Below, piece after piece: positions 1-9,955 of a stretch of DNA of 64,000 nucleotides. Each line of letters starts with the position of its first letter. Position 1 is the first letter of the stretch. The stretch is from NCBI GenBank assembly GCA_016781085.1, contig JADDQZ010000036.1, forward strand, positions 26,902 through 90,901, given 5' to 3'. This stretch comes from Actinomycetota bacterium. Its GTDB lineage: Bacteria > Actinomycetota > Thermoleophilia > Solirubrobacterales > Solirubrobacteraceae. A program made the translations under genes and the position numbers. Under the pieces are notes generated by a model that had not been told where the DNA came from, searched no databases, and saw only the letters and a program-made list of their open reading frames with translations.

Positions 1-119
1 TCGCCGGCGACGCTCAACTCCAAGACGACGGTGCCGTCGTCTTCCGTGAACTCCTCGACCCGCACCGCTTCCGGGCGATCGACGAGCGCACGAACCAGAT
101 ACTCCAAGAGCTCCCGCAT
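1..119 (-). CDS. khpA: KH-domain RNA-binding protein (KhpA-like), truncated by window edge
   Basis: Minus-strand reading from ATG at 119 gives MRELLEYLVRALVDRPEAVRVEEFTEDDGTVVLELSVAG; sits next to rpsP as usual. Not in the ORF track because it is truncated. Confidence 0.8.
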   Translation of the reverse strand, partial: MRELLEYLVRALVDRPEAVRVEEFTEDDGTVVLELSVAG

Positions 120-134
120 CGGGAGGACGTCGCC

Positions 135-380
135 TCAGCGCGCGATGCCCTGGATCTTCAGGAGCTTGCGGACAGGCTCCGACGGCTGGGCACCCTTGGA
201 GAGCCAATGACGGACCCGCTCCTCGTCGAGCACGATCGTCGACGGGTCGGTTTGGGCGTTGTAGCGGCCGACGGTCTCGATGGCGCGGCCATCGCGCGGT
301 GCGCGGCTGTCGGCGACGACGACGCGCCAGACAGGATCCTTTTTCCCACCTATGCGGGTGAGTCGCATGTTGACGGACAT
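135..380 (-). CDS. rpsP: 30S ribosomal protein S16
   Basis: MSVNMRLTRIGGKKDPVWRVVVADSRAPRDGR is typical S16. Confidence 0.97.
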   Translation of the reverse strand: MSVNMRLTRIGGKKDPVWRVVVADSRAPRDGRAIETVGRYNAQTDPSTIVLDEERVRHWLSKGAQPSEPVRKLLKIQGIAR

Positions 381-402
381 TCGGCGCGACAGGTTAGCGG
401 AC

Positions 403-1737
403 TCAGCGCTGCTGTCGCATCAGCGCGCCGAGGTCCGGCATCTTGCCCTGTGCGAGTCCGCGCATCAGCTTACGCATCTCGCCGAACTGCTTGACGAGCT
501 GGTTGACCTGTTGAACCGATGTGCCGGAGCCGCGCGCGATACGCAGCCGGCGGGACCCCTTGATCAGCTCCGGCCGGGCGCGCTCCTGTGGGGTCATCGA
601 GAGGATCATCGCTTCGACGCGGTCAAGCTCCTTCTCGTCCACGTTCATCTTCGAAAGCTGGTGGCCAGCCAGGCCGGGCATCATTCCGAGAAGCGAAGTC
701 AGCGGCCCCATCTTGCGCACGCGCTTGAGTTGCGTGAGGAAATCCTCGAGCGTGAACTCGTTCTTGCGCATCTTGCGCTCGAGCTCTTTGGCGTCGTCTT
801 CTTCGATCGTGCGCTCAGCCCTTTCGATGAACGACATGACGTCGCCCATGCCAAGGATGCGCTGAGCCATCCGGTCCGGGTGGAAGCGCTCGAAATCCGG
901 CAGCTTCTCGCCTGTGGAGGCAAACATGATCGGCTTGCCGGTGACCGCCTTGACCGATAGCGCCGCGCCGCCGCGGGCGTCGCCATCGAGCTTGGAGAGG
1001 ATCACGCCGTCGAAGCGCGCGACTTCGGCGAACTGCTCGGCAACGTTGACGGCGTCTTGTCCGGTCATCGCATCGACTACGAGCAGCACGACGTGCGGCT
1101 TGACCGCCTTGCGGACGTTGGCGAGCTCGTCCATCAGCGCCTGGTCGACGTGCAGGCGACCGGCGGTGTCGACGATCAAGACGTCCTTGCCGTCACGCTT
1201 TGCCTGGTCCCACGCCCAGCGCGCGATGTCGACCGGGTCCTTGTCCGTGCCCTGCTCGTAGACGGTGGCGCCGGCCTGCAGGCCGACCTTGATCAGCTGC
1301 TCGACGGCCGCCGGGCGGTAGACGTCGCACGCGGCCACGGCAACTGATGAGCCGTTTTCTTCGCGCAGGTAGCGCGCGAGCTTGGCGGTGGCGGTCGTCT
1401 TGCCCGACCCCTGCAAGCCCGCCATGAGGATCACGGTCGGCGGCCGGGGTGAAAATGTCAGGCCGGCCGAGTGACCGCCCATCAGCGCGGTCAGCTCGTC
1501 GTTGACGATCTTGACAACCTGCTGGCCGGGATTGAGCTGCTTATGGACTTCTACGCCAAGGCAACGCTCTTTGACCGCCGACGTGAACTGCTTGACCACC
1601 TTGAAGTTGACGTCGGCTTCAAGCAGCGCCAGCCGGATCTCGCGCATGGCGCGCGCGATGTCGTCTTCAGACAGCGATCCGCGCTGGCGGACGCCGGCGA
1701 GAGTGCCTTGCAGCTTGTCGGCGAGCGAGTCGAACAT
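403..1737 (-). CDS. ffh: Signal recognition particle protein Ffh/SRP54
   Basis: GLQGSGKTT, DTAGR, TKLDGDARGGA and M domain with KMGPLTSLLGMMPG. Confidence 0.97.
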   Translation of the reverse strand: MFDSLADKLQGTLAGVRQRGSLSEDDIARAMREIRLALLEADVNFKVVKQFTSAVKERCLGVEVHKQLNPGQQVVKIVNDELTALMGGHSAGLTFSPRPPTVILMAGLQGSGKTTATAKLARYLREENGSSVAVAACDVYRPAAVEQLIKVGLQAGATVYEQGTDKDPVDIARWAWDQAKRDGKDVLIVDTAGRLHVDQALMDELANVRKAVKPHVVLLVVDAMTGQDAVNVAEQFAEVARFDGVILSKLDGDARGGAALSVKAVTGKPIMFASTGEKLPDFERFHPDRMAQRILGMGDVMSFIERAERTIEEDDAKELERKMRKNEFTLEDFLTQLKRVRKMGPLTSLLGMMPGLAGHQLSKMNVDEKELDRVEAMILSMTPQERARPELIKGSRRLRIARGSGTSVQQVNQLVKQFGEMRKLMRGLAQGKMPDLGALMRQQR

Positions 1738-1752
1738 GCTTGGAAGTAGAGA

Positions 1753-3015
1753 CTACGACTCGCCCGTGGGAGACGGGCCAGCCGGCCGTGCGGCTGGGTC
1801 GGCCGGGATCGCAGCCGGGGCGCCCTGCCCGGTGACCTTATCGACGCTGCCTGCCCCCACACCCCGCCCTAGAGCCCGACGCGCCTGACCTGCCGTGGTC
1901 CCATCGCCCACTGCCCCGCGGGCACCTTGGCCGTCTGACGGCGAGCGCCCGCCGTCTCCCAGCCCCGGACGAACACCCCCCACGGGTTGCGTCGCGCCGG
2001 CCGCTTCGGCCGCGGCGTGCTGGGCAGCGCGCGCCGCTTCGGCGGCGTCGGCGGCGGCTTGTGCGCCGATGGCGTCGGTGTCCGGCGGGGCGATGGTCGG
2101 CCGAGGCGCCGGCGTAGGAGCACTGCTCGCGCCCGCCGCGGCACCGTGGCCCGCGAGCGCGCCGCCGATATTGCCGAGCGCTTGTGAGAACTCGCTCGGA
2201 ATGACGAAGATCTTGTTGGCGTCACCCCGGGCGAGCTCAGGCAGCATCTGCAGATATTGGTAGGAGAGCAACCGCTCGTCCGGAGCTCCGGCGTGGATGG
2301 CTCCGAAGACTGTCTCGATCGCCTTCGCCTCACCCTCCGCGCGCAGGATCGCGGCGGTTCGCGCGCCTTCGGCGGTCAGGACCGCCGCCTGCTTTTCGCC
2401 TTCCGCGGTCAGGATCTGCGACTGCTTGACGCCTTCTGCAGTGAGGATCGTGGCACGGCGGTCGCGCTCGGCCCGCATCTGCTTTTCCATCGCCTCTTGC
2501 ACGGTGCGAGGCGGGTCGACCGACTTGAGTTCCACCCGGTTCACGCGAATCCCCCAGCGACCCGTCGCATCGTCGAGGACAGCGCGCAATTGCGAGTTGA
2601 TCTGGTCGCGCGAAGTCAGAGTGTCTTCCAGCGTCATTCCGCCGATGACGTTGCGCAGCGTGGTGACAGTCAGCTGCTCGATCGCTTGTAGGGGATTGGC
2701 GACCTCGTAGCTCACTGCCTTGGGGTCGGTGATAGTGAAGTAGATGACGGTGTCGATCTGCACCACGAGGTTGTCTTCGGTGATGACGGGCTGCGGCGGG
2801 AAGGTCACCACCTGCTCCCTGAGATCGAGCAGCGGCCTCATGCGGTCGATGAACGGCACGATGATGCCTAGACCCGGCTCCAGCGTGCGGCTGTAGCGGC
2901 CCAGGCGCTCGACGACTCCGGCGCGGGCCTGCGGGATGATCTTCACCGCCGCCGCGGCCAACACGAACAGAAACACCGCGAGCACTACAAGCGCGATCAA
3001 ACCCGGATCGAACAC
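1753..3015 (-). CDS. SPFH/Band 7 (stomatin/paraslipin-like) membrane protein with Ala/Pro-rich C-terminal tail
   Basis: VFDPGLIALVVLAVFLFVLAAAAVKIIPQARAGVVERLGRYSRTLEPGL...; GTG start at 3015 with AAAGGA SD; the ORF-track extension to 3162 overlaps the NfeD gene and is unlikely. Confidence 0.9.
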   Translation of the reverse strand: MFDPGLIALVVLAVFLFVLAAAAVKIIPQARAGVVERLGRYSRTLEPGLGIIVPFIDRMRPLLDLREQVVTFPPQPVITEDNLVVQIDTVIYFTITDPKAVSYEVANPLQAIEQLTVTTLRNVIGGMTLEDTLTSRDQINSQLRAVLDDATGRWGIRVNRVELKSVDPPRTVQEAMEKQMRAERDRRATILTAEGVKQSQILTAEGEKQAAVLTAEGARTAAILRAEGEAKAIETVFGAIHAGAPDERLLSYQYLQMLPELARGDANKIFVIPSEFSQALGNIGGALAGHGAAAGASSAPTPAPRPTIAPPDTDAIGAQAAADAAEAARAAQHAAAEAAGATQPVGGVRPGLGDGGRSPSDGQGARGAVGDGTTAGQARRALGRGVGAGSVDKVTGQGAPAAIPADPAARPAGPSPTGES

Positions 3016-3034
3016 TGCTGTTGTTCCTTTTGTC

Positions 3035-3460
3035 TCATTGCATGACGAGCGCCGTAGCGCCCCGGATCTCGACCACTTCGACGCGAGTGCCGGCCTCGTA
3101 GACCTCGTCTTCGAGGTATGACCGAGCGGTCCAGATCTCGCCTTCGAGCTTGACCGCACCAACGCCCTCGTGGTTGGCGATGCGCTCCACCACCGTGGCC
3201 GGGCGCCCGGTCAGCGCCGCCGTGCCGGTTCTCAGCTGCGGCGGCATCCGCTTGCGTGCCAGCGGCCTCAGCGCGGTGAGCAGGGCCGCCGAGGACACCA
3301 GAAAGACACCGCCTTGCAGCAGCGGGTCACCGCCCGCCGCCGCCACTCCACCCGCCAGCAACGCGCCGCCCGCGAACGCCACCAGATAGAAGGTGACCGT
3401 GAACATCTCGCCGACGCCGAGAATGACCGCCACGATGAGCCAGAGCAGCCAAGAGTCCAC
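3035..3460 (-). CDS. NfeD-like membrane protein
   Basis: TM segments plus C-terminal OB-like domain (GAVKLEGEIWTARS); adjacent to SPFH partner. Confidence 0.88.
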   Translation of the reverse strand: MDSWLLWLIVAVILGVGEMFTVTFYLVAFAGGALLAGGVAAAGGDPLLQGGVFLVSSAALLTALRPLARKRMPPQLRTGTAALTGRPATVVERIANHEGVGAVKLEGEIWTARSYLEDEVYEAGTRVEVVEIRGATALVMQ

Positions 3461-3506
3461 TGCAAATCAGCCTAACCGGTTTGAGCGCCGGTGCGCAGCC
3501 TTTAGT

Positions 3507-4508
3507 TCAGGCCGTCAGTAGCGCTTCGGCGAAGGCGTCAGGGTCAAAGGGCCGGAGGTCTTCGAGCTTCTCGCCTATCCCGATCAGCTTCACGGGTATG
3601 TTGAGCTCGTTGGCGATCGCGAGCGCGATCCCGCCCTTGGCGGTGCCGTCTAGCTTCGTGAGGACTATGCCGGTCACGTTCACGGCTTGTCCGAACAACT
3701 GGGCCTGACGCAACCCGTTCTGGCCCGTGGTGGCGTCGACGGTCATGAGCGTCTCGTGCGGGGCGTCGGGCATCTGCTTGGAGATGACGCGCTTGACCTT
3801 CTCGAGCTCGGCCATCAACTCACGCTGGGTATGCAGGCGTCCGGCTGTGTCGATGATCACCACGTCGGCGGCGCGCTCACGGCCCCGGGCGATGGCGTCG
3901 AAGGCCACGGCGCCCGGATCGGATCCTTCGGGGCCCTTGACGACATCGCAGCCCGCGCGCTCCCCCCAGCGTTCGAGCTGCTCGACCGCTGCGGCGCGAA
4001 AGGTGTCGGCGGCGCCGATCACCACGGTCTGGCCGAGCGTCTGGCGCAGGTGCCAAGCGAGCTTTCCGATCGACGTCGTCTTACCGGTGCCGTTGACGCC
4101 GACGACGAGGATCACCGTCGGGTCCGGGCGGATGTCGATGTGCTCGTCGCCGGTGCGCGCGAGCTCGGCCAGCAACTCTGAGAGCCGCTTGGTCAGCTGC
4201 TCGCCGCCGACGAGCTGGCCTTCCTGGGCTTCCTGCTCCAGGCGCTCGACTACTTCGGCGGTCGTCTTGGCGCCAACGTCGGCGTAGATCAGGGCTTCTT
4301 CGAGGCGCTCCCACGTCTGCTCGTCGAGATCGCCCTCGAACAGCGTGGCCTGGACTTCGGCCGCCAGCGCCTCGCGTGTCTTCTTCATGTTCTCGCGCAG
4401 GCGCTTGAAGAAGCCGCGACGTTCCTGCTCCCGGCCCGTTTGCGGGACTTCGGCGGCGGCGCCACCCGGGAAGTCGGTGATGAAGAGGTCGTACCAGTCG
4501 CGAGCCAC
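3507..4508 (-). CDS. ftsY: SRP receptor GTPase FtsY
   Basis: GVNGTGKTTSIGKLA, DTAGRLHT, TKLDGTAKGG. Confidence 0.96.
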   Translation of the reverse strand: MARDWYDLFITDFPGGAAAEVPQTGREQERRGFFKRLRENMKKTREALAAEVQATLFEGDLDEQTWERLEEALIYADVGAKTTAEVVERLEQEAQEGQLVGGEQLTKRLSELLAELARTGDEHIDIRPDPTVILVVGVNGTGKTTSIGKLAWHLRQTLGQTVVIGAADTFRAAAVEQLERWGERAGCDVVKGPEGSDPGAVAFDAIARGRERAADVVIIDTAGRLHTQRELMAELEKVKRVISKQMPDAPHETLMTVDATTGQNGLRQAQLFGQAVNVTGIVLTKLDGTAKGGIALAIANELNIPVKLIGIGEKLEDLRPFDPDAFAEALLTA

Positions 4509-4607
4509 GGGTCCGGCAGGATACCCGCGGCGTCCGCCGGAGATCGATCAGCCGGGCTGCGCCGGGAAGCAGATCAGCCGGCAAGCAGCATCCTCGACCG
4601 CCGGGGA

Positions 4608-7600
4608 TCAGGCGGCGCTCAGCGCGGGCGGCTCTTGCGGCAGCCGGCGCGAGATCACTTTGGAGACGCCATTGCCGGCCATCGAGACCCCGTAAAGGCA
4701 GTCGGCGGCTTCCATGGTGCGTCGCTGGTGCGTCACAACGACGAATTGAGCTCGATCGGAAACCCGCCGCAGCAACGACAGGAACCGGTCGATGTTCGAG
4801 TCGTCGAGTGCCGCTTCGACCTCGTCGAGGATGTAGAAGGGACAAGGTCGAGCGAGAAAGACGGCGAAGAGGAAGGCCAGCGCGGTCATCGACTTCTCGC
4901 CGCCGGACAGCAAAGACAGGCGGCGCGTCGCCTTGCCCGCGGGCGTGATCTCGATTTCCACTCCGTAAGCAGCTTCGGCATCATGGCCGACAGCTTCCTG
5001 ATCCACCCCATCGACGTCTGTCGCGGGAACATCGACGTCTCCCGCCGAGGAGCGCCCACCGTCGCCACCGAGCACGGAGCGCGGCCCGGAATCCTCGCGA
5101 ATCAGACGCAGGCGGCCGCGCCCTCCCGGAAAGAGCTGGCCCACGACTTCTTCGAAGTTGCGAGCAGCCGCTTGGAAGGTCTCGTCGAACGCGTCTCGGA
5201 TGCGCCTGTCGGTGTCCCGGATCAGATTCGAGAGCTCCCGCAGCGCGGCCTCGAGATCTTGGCGTTGGCGTTCGAGCTCTTCGACGTGTTCCAGCGCTTC
5301 GGCGTACTCCTGCTCGGCGAGGGGATTGACAGGACCTAGCTGCTCCCGGCGGCGGGTCAAGCGCTCCACCCGTTGTGAGAGCGCCTGCCGGGCCTCTTCG
5401 TCCAGCGCTTCGACGGCGGGCTCGCTCTCCAACCCGAGCCGCTCCGCCACAGCGGCGAGCCGCTCGCGCGCGTCGGCGGCTTCGTCACGCGCTCGTTGCG
5501 CCTGGATCTCCACCTGCGTGACGCGTTCCCGGAGTCCCTTGAGCTCACTTTGCACGCGGTTCTCTTTCGCCGCGAACTCGCTGAGCTCCGCCGACAAACG
5601 GTTGCCCGTCGTGCGTTCGTGATCGAGCTCGGCTTGAGCTATCTCCTCGCGTGCCGCCACAGCAGCGCGGGCGCAGTCAAGCGCCGCGACGAGTCGTTTT
5701 GAATGCGGCACCAATTGCTGCTCTTGCGTCAGCCGAGCTTGTTCGGCACGAATCTGCCGCTCGCGCTCGACCCGCTCGCGCTCGACTCGGTCGATCAGCT
5801 TGCGTTCGCTGTTGAGCGCGCTCTGCAGCTCTTCCCGACGAGTGACGTCCGTGTGATGGCCATCGTCGCGCTCGCGGGCCTGCCTCAGGACGCGCAAGTG
5901 GCGCTCGCGCTCCTGCCCTTCGGTCAGTTCACGCCGGGCCGCACGCAGAGCATCTTCGACTTCTTCGCGCGCTGAGTCGGCGTGGGCGGCCGCTGCTTCG
6001 GCGTCGCGCGCGCGAGCCCGAGCCGCTTGCTCGGCTTGAGCCGCCATGTCGACGGCGCCGACAAGTTCGTCCCGGCGGTTGCGCTCGGCCAGGAACCGGT
6101 CTTGGCCCCCGGCGGGCACTTGGCGCAACTCACAAGCGCTCGCCGACCAGACGCGTCCCGCCGCGGTGACGGCCACCCCCTGAAAACCGGTCGCCAGAGC
6201 TTCGAAATCCTCAACCAGCCAGGTATCGGCCAGCAAGACGGCGAGCAGTCCTGCCGCGGCACCGTCTGCCGGACGGACGTAAGCCATCAGAGGCTCAGCG
6301 CCGGGAGCGGGAGCTCCGTTGCCATCTGAGTCCGCATCGACGCTTGCCGGCACTCCCGGCAACCGGACCAGCGCGGTGCCACCGTCGCCACCGGTCGCGT
6401 TGAGCAGCGCTTGCGCTTCGCCGAGGTCGCTTGCCACCGCGGCGCGGAGCCTCGGCCCGAGCACCGCTGCCACCGCGAGCTCGTATCCCGGCTCCACAGA
6501 CAGCGCGGCAGATAGCGCATGACCGCCCCCGGGCGCGCCAGCGTGCAGGCGCAGGACCTGATTTGCCGCGGCAAGTTCGGCCCCGATCCGCGCCGCGTCC
6601 CGGCGTGCCCGGTCAACCGCGGCTTCGGCATCGCGCCGCGCTCGCCGGGCGCCCTCGCACTCGGCGTCGGCTTTCTCGCGCTCTCGCTCCCAACCACGAA
6701 CCGCTTGAAGGCGTTGCTCCACCTGCTCAGCAACAAGCGCCCGCCGTTGCTCGAGCTCGGCCACTTCTTGAGCGCGGCGCTCCTCGTGGCTGCGGTCAAG
6801 CTCCGCCAGCTCGGCTTCGAGCGCGGCCACGCGCTGCGAGCTGCCGGCATCGAGTCCGGTGGTTACGTCCTCACGTTTCAGCGAAGACAGCAGCTCGCTG
6901 CGCCGCTGCACCCTCGTGCGGAGACCGGCGAGTATCCGTGCGGCCGACTCCTGGCGCAGCTCGATCTTCTCGGCGACAGTGCGAGTCCTGAAATAGCGAG
7001 CCGAGAGCGCCTCGCGCTCTGCGGCACGCGTGCTCAAGGCCCGCTCGGCTTGGGCACGCCGCTCGGAAACCGTGGCGAGCCGCCCTTCGACCCTTGTCGC
7101 TTCCTCGCGCGCCGCAAGCGCCTGCTGCTCGGCGTCGGTCAATACCGCTCCAGCCGCTCGCGCGATTTCGCGCGCCAATTCCCATGCCGCCTCGTCGAGC
7201 TGGCGCTGTAGCCGAGCGTGATGTTCTGCTGCCTCGGCTTGTCGCTTGAGCGGCTTGAGTCGCGAGCGCGCCTCTCGTTCGACGTCAAGCGCGCGATCGA
7301 GATTCTCCTGCGTGCGGTCGAGCTTCAGTTGAGCTTGGCGCCGGCGGCGGCGGTGCTTTCCGAGACCCGCCGCTTCTTCGATGAGCATCTTGCGGTCACG
7401 CGGCTTAGAAGTGACGATCGCCTCGACCCGCCCTTGGGAGACCACCGAGTGCATCTCCCGGCCGAGCCCGGTGTCCGAAAGGACTTCGAGCACGTCCGTG
7501 AGCCGGCAGCGTGCGCCGTTCATGCGGTACTCGCCTTCGCCGGAGCGGTCGATGCGGCGGCTGATGGAGATCTCGGAAGCTGGCAGATCGATCGCGCCGT

Positions 7601-7862
7601 CGGAGTTGTCGAGCACCACCTCGACCAGCGCCTCGGCCCGCGCCTGCTGGCCGTGAGCGCCGGCGAAGATCACGTCCTGCATGGACTGTCCGCGCACGGC
7701 CAGTGGAGACTGCTCGCCTAGTGCCCAAAGCACCGCGTCGGTCACATTCGACTTGCCGGACCCGTTGGGCCCGACGATCACCGAAACGCCCGGCGTGAAG
7801 TCCAGCCGGGTGCGATCGGGAAAGGACTTGAAGCCTTTGAGCGTGAGCGACTTCAGGTACAC
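4608..7862 (-). CDS. smc: Chromosome segregation ATPase SMC
   Basis: VYLKSLTLKGFKSFPDRT...GPNGSGKSN at N-term; SLLSGGEKSMTALAFLFA and DEVEAALDD at C-term; GTG start at 7862 avoids overlap with rnc. Confidence 0.95.
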   Translation of the reverse strand: MYLKSLTLKGFKSFPDRTRLDFTPGVSVIVGPNGSGKSNVTDAVLWALGEQSPLAVRGQSMQDVIFAGAHGQQARAEALVEVVLDNSDGAIDLPASEISISRRIDRSGEGEYRMNGARCRLTDVLEVLSDTGLGREMHSVVSQGRVEAIVTSKPRDRKMLIEEAAGLGKHRRRRRQAQLKLDRTQENLDRALDVEREARSRLKPLKRQAEAAEHHARLQRQLDEAAWELAREIARAAGAVLTDAEQQALAAREEATRVEGRLATVSERRAQAERALSTRAAEREALSARYFRTRTVAEKIELRQESAARILAGLRTRVQRRSELLSSLKREDVTTGLDAGSSQRVAALEAELAELDRSHEERRAQEVAELEQRRALVAEQVEQRLQAVRGWEREREKADAECEGARRARRDAEAAVDRARRDAARIGAELAAANQVLRLHAGAPGGGHALSAALSVEPGYELAVAAVLGPRLRAAVASDLGEAQALLNATGGDGGTALVRLPGVPASVDADSDGNGAPAPGAEPLMAYVRPADGAAAGLLAVLLADTWLVEDFEALATGFQGVAVTAAGRVWSASACELRQVPAGGQDRFLAERNRRDELVGAVDMAAQAEQAARARARDAEAAAAHADSAREEVEDALRAARRELTEGQERERHLRVLRQARERDDGHHTDVTRREELQSALNSERKLIDRVERERVERERQIRAEQARLTQEQQLVPHSKRLVAALDCARAAVAAREEIAQAELDHERTTGNRLSAELSEFAAKENRVQSELKGLRERVTQVEIQAQRARDEAADARERLAAVAERLGLESEPAVEALDEEARQALSQRVERLTRRREQLGPVNPLAEQEYAEALEHVEELERQRQDLEAALRELSNLIRDTDRRIRDAFDETFQAAARNFEEVVGQLFPGGRGRLRLIREDSGPRSVLGGDGGRSSAGDVDVPATDVDGVDQEAVGHDAEAAYGVEIEITPAGKATRRLSLLSGGEKSMTALAFLFAVFLARPCPFYILDEVEAALDDSNIDRFLSLLRRVSDRAQFVVVTHQRRTMEAADCLYGVSMAGNGVSKVISRRLPQEPPALSAA

Positions 7863-7875
7863 GCCGGCAGCCGAT

Positions 7876-8547
7876 TCAGGCCAAGCCCTCGAGCGCCGCT
7901 GCTGCGGCGGCTTGTTCAGCGTCCTTCTTGGACCGCCCGGATCCCTGCGCGACAACTACTCCGTCTACGACCGCCGCCACGTCGAACACGCGATTGTGCG
8001 GAGGCCCTTCCTGTGCCGTGACCTCGTACGAAACGGTGGTTCGCCGCCGCGCAAGCCGCTCTTGCAGCGCGGACTTGTAGTCGGCAGGACTGTTGAGGGC
8101 GTTCTCGATCTCCGGCTGAAAGTCCGTCACGACCGCGGCCGCCGTGAGTTCGAAGCCGTGGTGCAGGTAGCAGGCACCGATGACTGCTTCGACGACGGAC
8201 GCCAATACCCGCTCGACTTGGACGAGCTGTTCCACCACGCCCCCCTGCTGATCCGCGGGCGCCCGGTTGCGGAGCTTCTCCGGTAGGCCGAGTCGCTCGG
8301 CGACCTCGCGGCACGAACGACCTGACACCGCTTGGGCGCGGATCTTCGTCAGCTGCCCAGGACCGAAGGCCTCCGCTTGCAAGCGGGGATAGAGGTGGCT
8401 CGTCACCGCGAGGTTGAGCACGGAATCGCCTAGGAATGCCAGCCGCTCGTAAGAGGACGCTCGCCGCCCGGTCCACGAAGAGTGGGTGATCGCCTCTTGT
8501 GCGAGTTCCGCCGGAACCGCCTCCCAGAGCTCACCGAGGGCGGTCAG
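7876..8547 (-). CDS. rnc: Ribonuclease III (probable CTG start)
   Basis: EAITHSSW...YERLAFLGDSVLNLAV catalytic motif and C-terminal dsRBD; the conserved domain extends upstream of the first GTG (8421) given in the ORF track. Confidence 0.9.
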   Translation of the reverse strand: MTALGELWEAVPAELAQEAITHSSWTGRRASSYERLAFLGDSVLNLAVTSHLYPRLQAEAFGPGQLTKIRAQAVSGRSCREVAERLGLPEKLRNRAPADQQGGVVEQLVQVERVLASVVEAVIGACYLHHGFELTAAAVVTDFQPEIENALNSPADYKSALQERLARRRTTVSYEVTAQEGPPHNRVFDVAAVVDGVVVAQGSGRSKKDAEQAAAAAALEGLA

Positions 8548-8549
8548 GG

Positions 8550-8810
8550 TCAGGCTCCTGGTGTCCGGTCGGCTGCGACCGCCACTACGAAGTCGACCGC
8601 CTCTCCCACAGTTCGGATCTTGAGCGCCTGCGCGTCCGGGACCTTCACGCCGTAGGCGTCTTCGAGCTCTTGCAGCAGCGTGTAGAGATCGAGGGAATCC
8701 GTGCCCAGATCCTCACGAAGGCGCGTCTGCTCGCCGATCGCGTCGGGATCCATCCTGAGCTCATCGGCTAGATGCGCTTTGACGCGCGCGAAGACTTCAC
8801 TCTTGATCAT
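8550..8810 (-). CDS. acpP: Acyl carrier protein
   Basis: LGTDSLDLYTLLQELEDAYGVKVPD phosphopantetheine site (DSL). Confidence 0.95.
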   Translation of the reverse strand: MIKSEVFARVKAHLADELRMDPDAIGEQTRLREDLGTDSLDLYTLLQELEDAYGVKVPDAQALKIRTVGEAVDFVVAVAADRTPGA

Positions 8811-8851
8811 CGGGAGTGGCCACGCTAGTGGCCGGTCCGGACGGTAGGACG

Positions 8852-9940
8852 CTAGGGCGCCTCAGCGGGCGCAGACGACGGCGTGGCGTCAGATGGTTCC
8901 GGTGCACGAGGCGCCACCGCCGCTTCGGCCCCCGGTGGAGGCGGGCGCAAGGCATGCGCGGCGCCAAGCTGTGAAAGGGTGAGGCCCAACAGGTCGTTGC
9001 GGATGGCTTGAGCCGCCAGCTCGACCGCACGCCCAAAGCCCGGAGCAGAGAAGGATCCGTGCGCCATGACGCCCACTGCCCGCAGCCCCAGCAGGACAGC
9101 GCCCCCCTGCGCCTCGGGATCCACCGTGTTCCGCAGGTCCCCCAGCGCGGGCTTGAGCAGCAACCCGCCCAGCGCCGCCCGCGGCGAGGCGTGCGCCGAA
9201 GACCGCACAGCTCGGAAGATCGCCGCTGATGTTCCCTCCATCACCTTCAGCGCGACGTTGCCTGTGAATCCGTCGGTGACTATGACGTCGGCCGCTCCCG
9301 AGCCGATCGCGAAGCCCTCGATGTTTCCGACGAAGTGCAAACCCAGGCCGGCATCGCCGGACAACGCCGCGTGCGCGGCCACGATCTCTTCGCGGCCGCG
9401 CTCGGCTTCCTCGCCATTGGAAAGCAGCGCGACGCGGGGGTGCGCCACTCCCAGCGCGGCCCGCATGAAGGCGGCGCCCATGTGAGCGAACTGCACCAAA
9501 TGCTCAGGACGGACGATGACGTTCGCGCCGGCGTCGAGCAACAGGAAAGGATGGTCCGGCATCGGCACCAGGGCTGCGAGTGCCGGGCGGTGGATGCCGC
9601 GCGCGCGCTTGACAGTGAACAAACCCGCTGCCAGCGCCGCCCCCGTGGATCCGCCGGTAACCACGGCCTGTGCGTGGCCATCGGCGACAGCCCGCCACGC
9701 CTGCACGATCGAGGCATCAGGGTGCAGTCTCACCGCGCGTGCCGGATCAGCCGATTTGGCGATGGACAGCGGCGCGTCGACGACTTCAACGGACTCCGGC
9801 AAAGATCCCATCTCGCGCGCAGGCCCGAAGATCAGGACGTTGACGCCGGACTCTGCGGCCAGCACCGCTCCGCGAGCCACTTCCGCTGGTCCAGCGTCGG
9901 CCCCGTTGGCGTCAACAGCGACGGTGAGCGACAGACTCAC
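8852..9940 (-). CDS. plsX: Phosphate acyltransferase PlsX
   Basis: AVDANGADAGPAEVARGAVLA...VTGGSTGAALA...VTDGFTGNVALK. Confidence 0.93.
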   Translation of the reverse strand: MSLSLTVAVDANGADAGPAEVARGAVLAAESGVNVLIFGPAREMGSLPESVEVVDAPLSIAKSADPARAVRLHPDASIVQAWRAVADGHAQAVVTGGSTGAALAAGLFTVKRARGIHRPALAALVPMPDHPFLLLDAGANVIVRPEHLVQFAHMGAAFMRAALGVAHPRVALLSNGEEAERGREEIVAAHAALSGDAGLGLHFVGNIEGFAIGSGAADVIVTDGFTGNVALKVMEGTSAAIFRAVRSSAHASPRAALGGLLLKPALGDLRNTVDPEAQGGAVLLGLRAVGVMAHGSFSAPGFGRAVELAAQAIRNDLLGLTLSQLGAAHALRPPPPGAEAAVAPRAPEPSDATPSSAPAEAP

Positions 9941-9955
9941 CTCCGAGGGCGGCGG

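Noticed and set aside
6519-7211. Long plus-strand ORFs antisense to smc (and similar ones across the window)
   Set aside because: No family motifs; expected spurious ORFs from high GC3.
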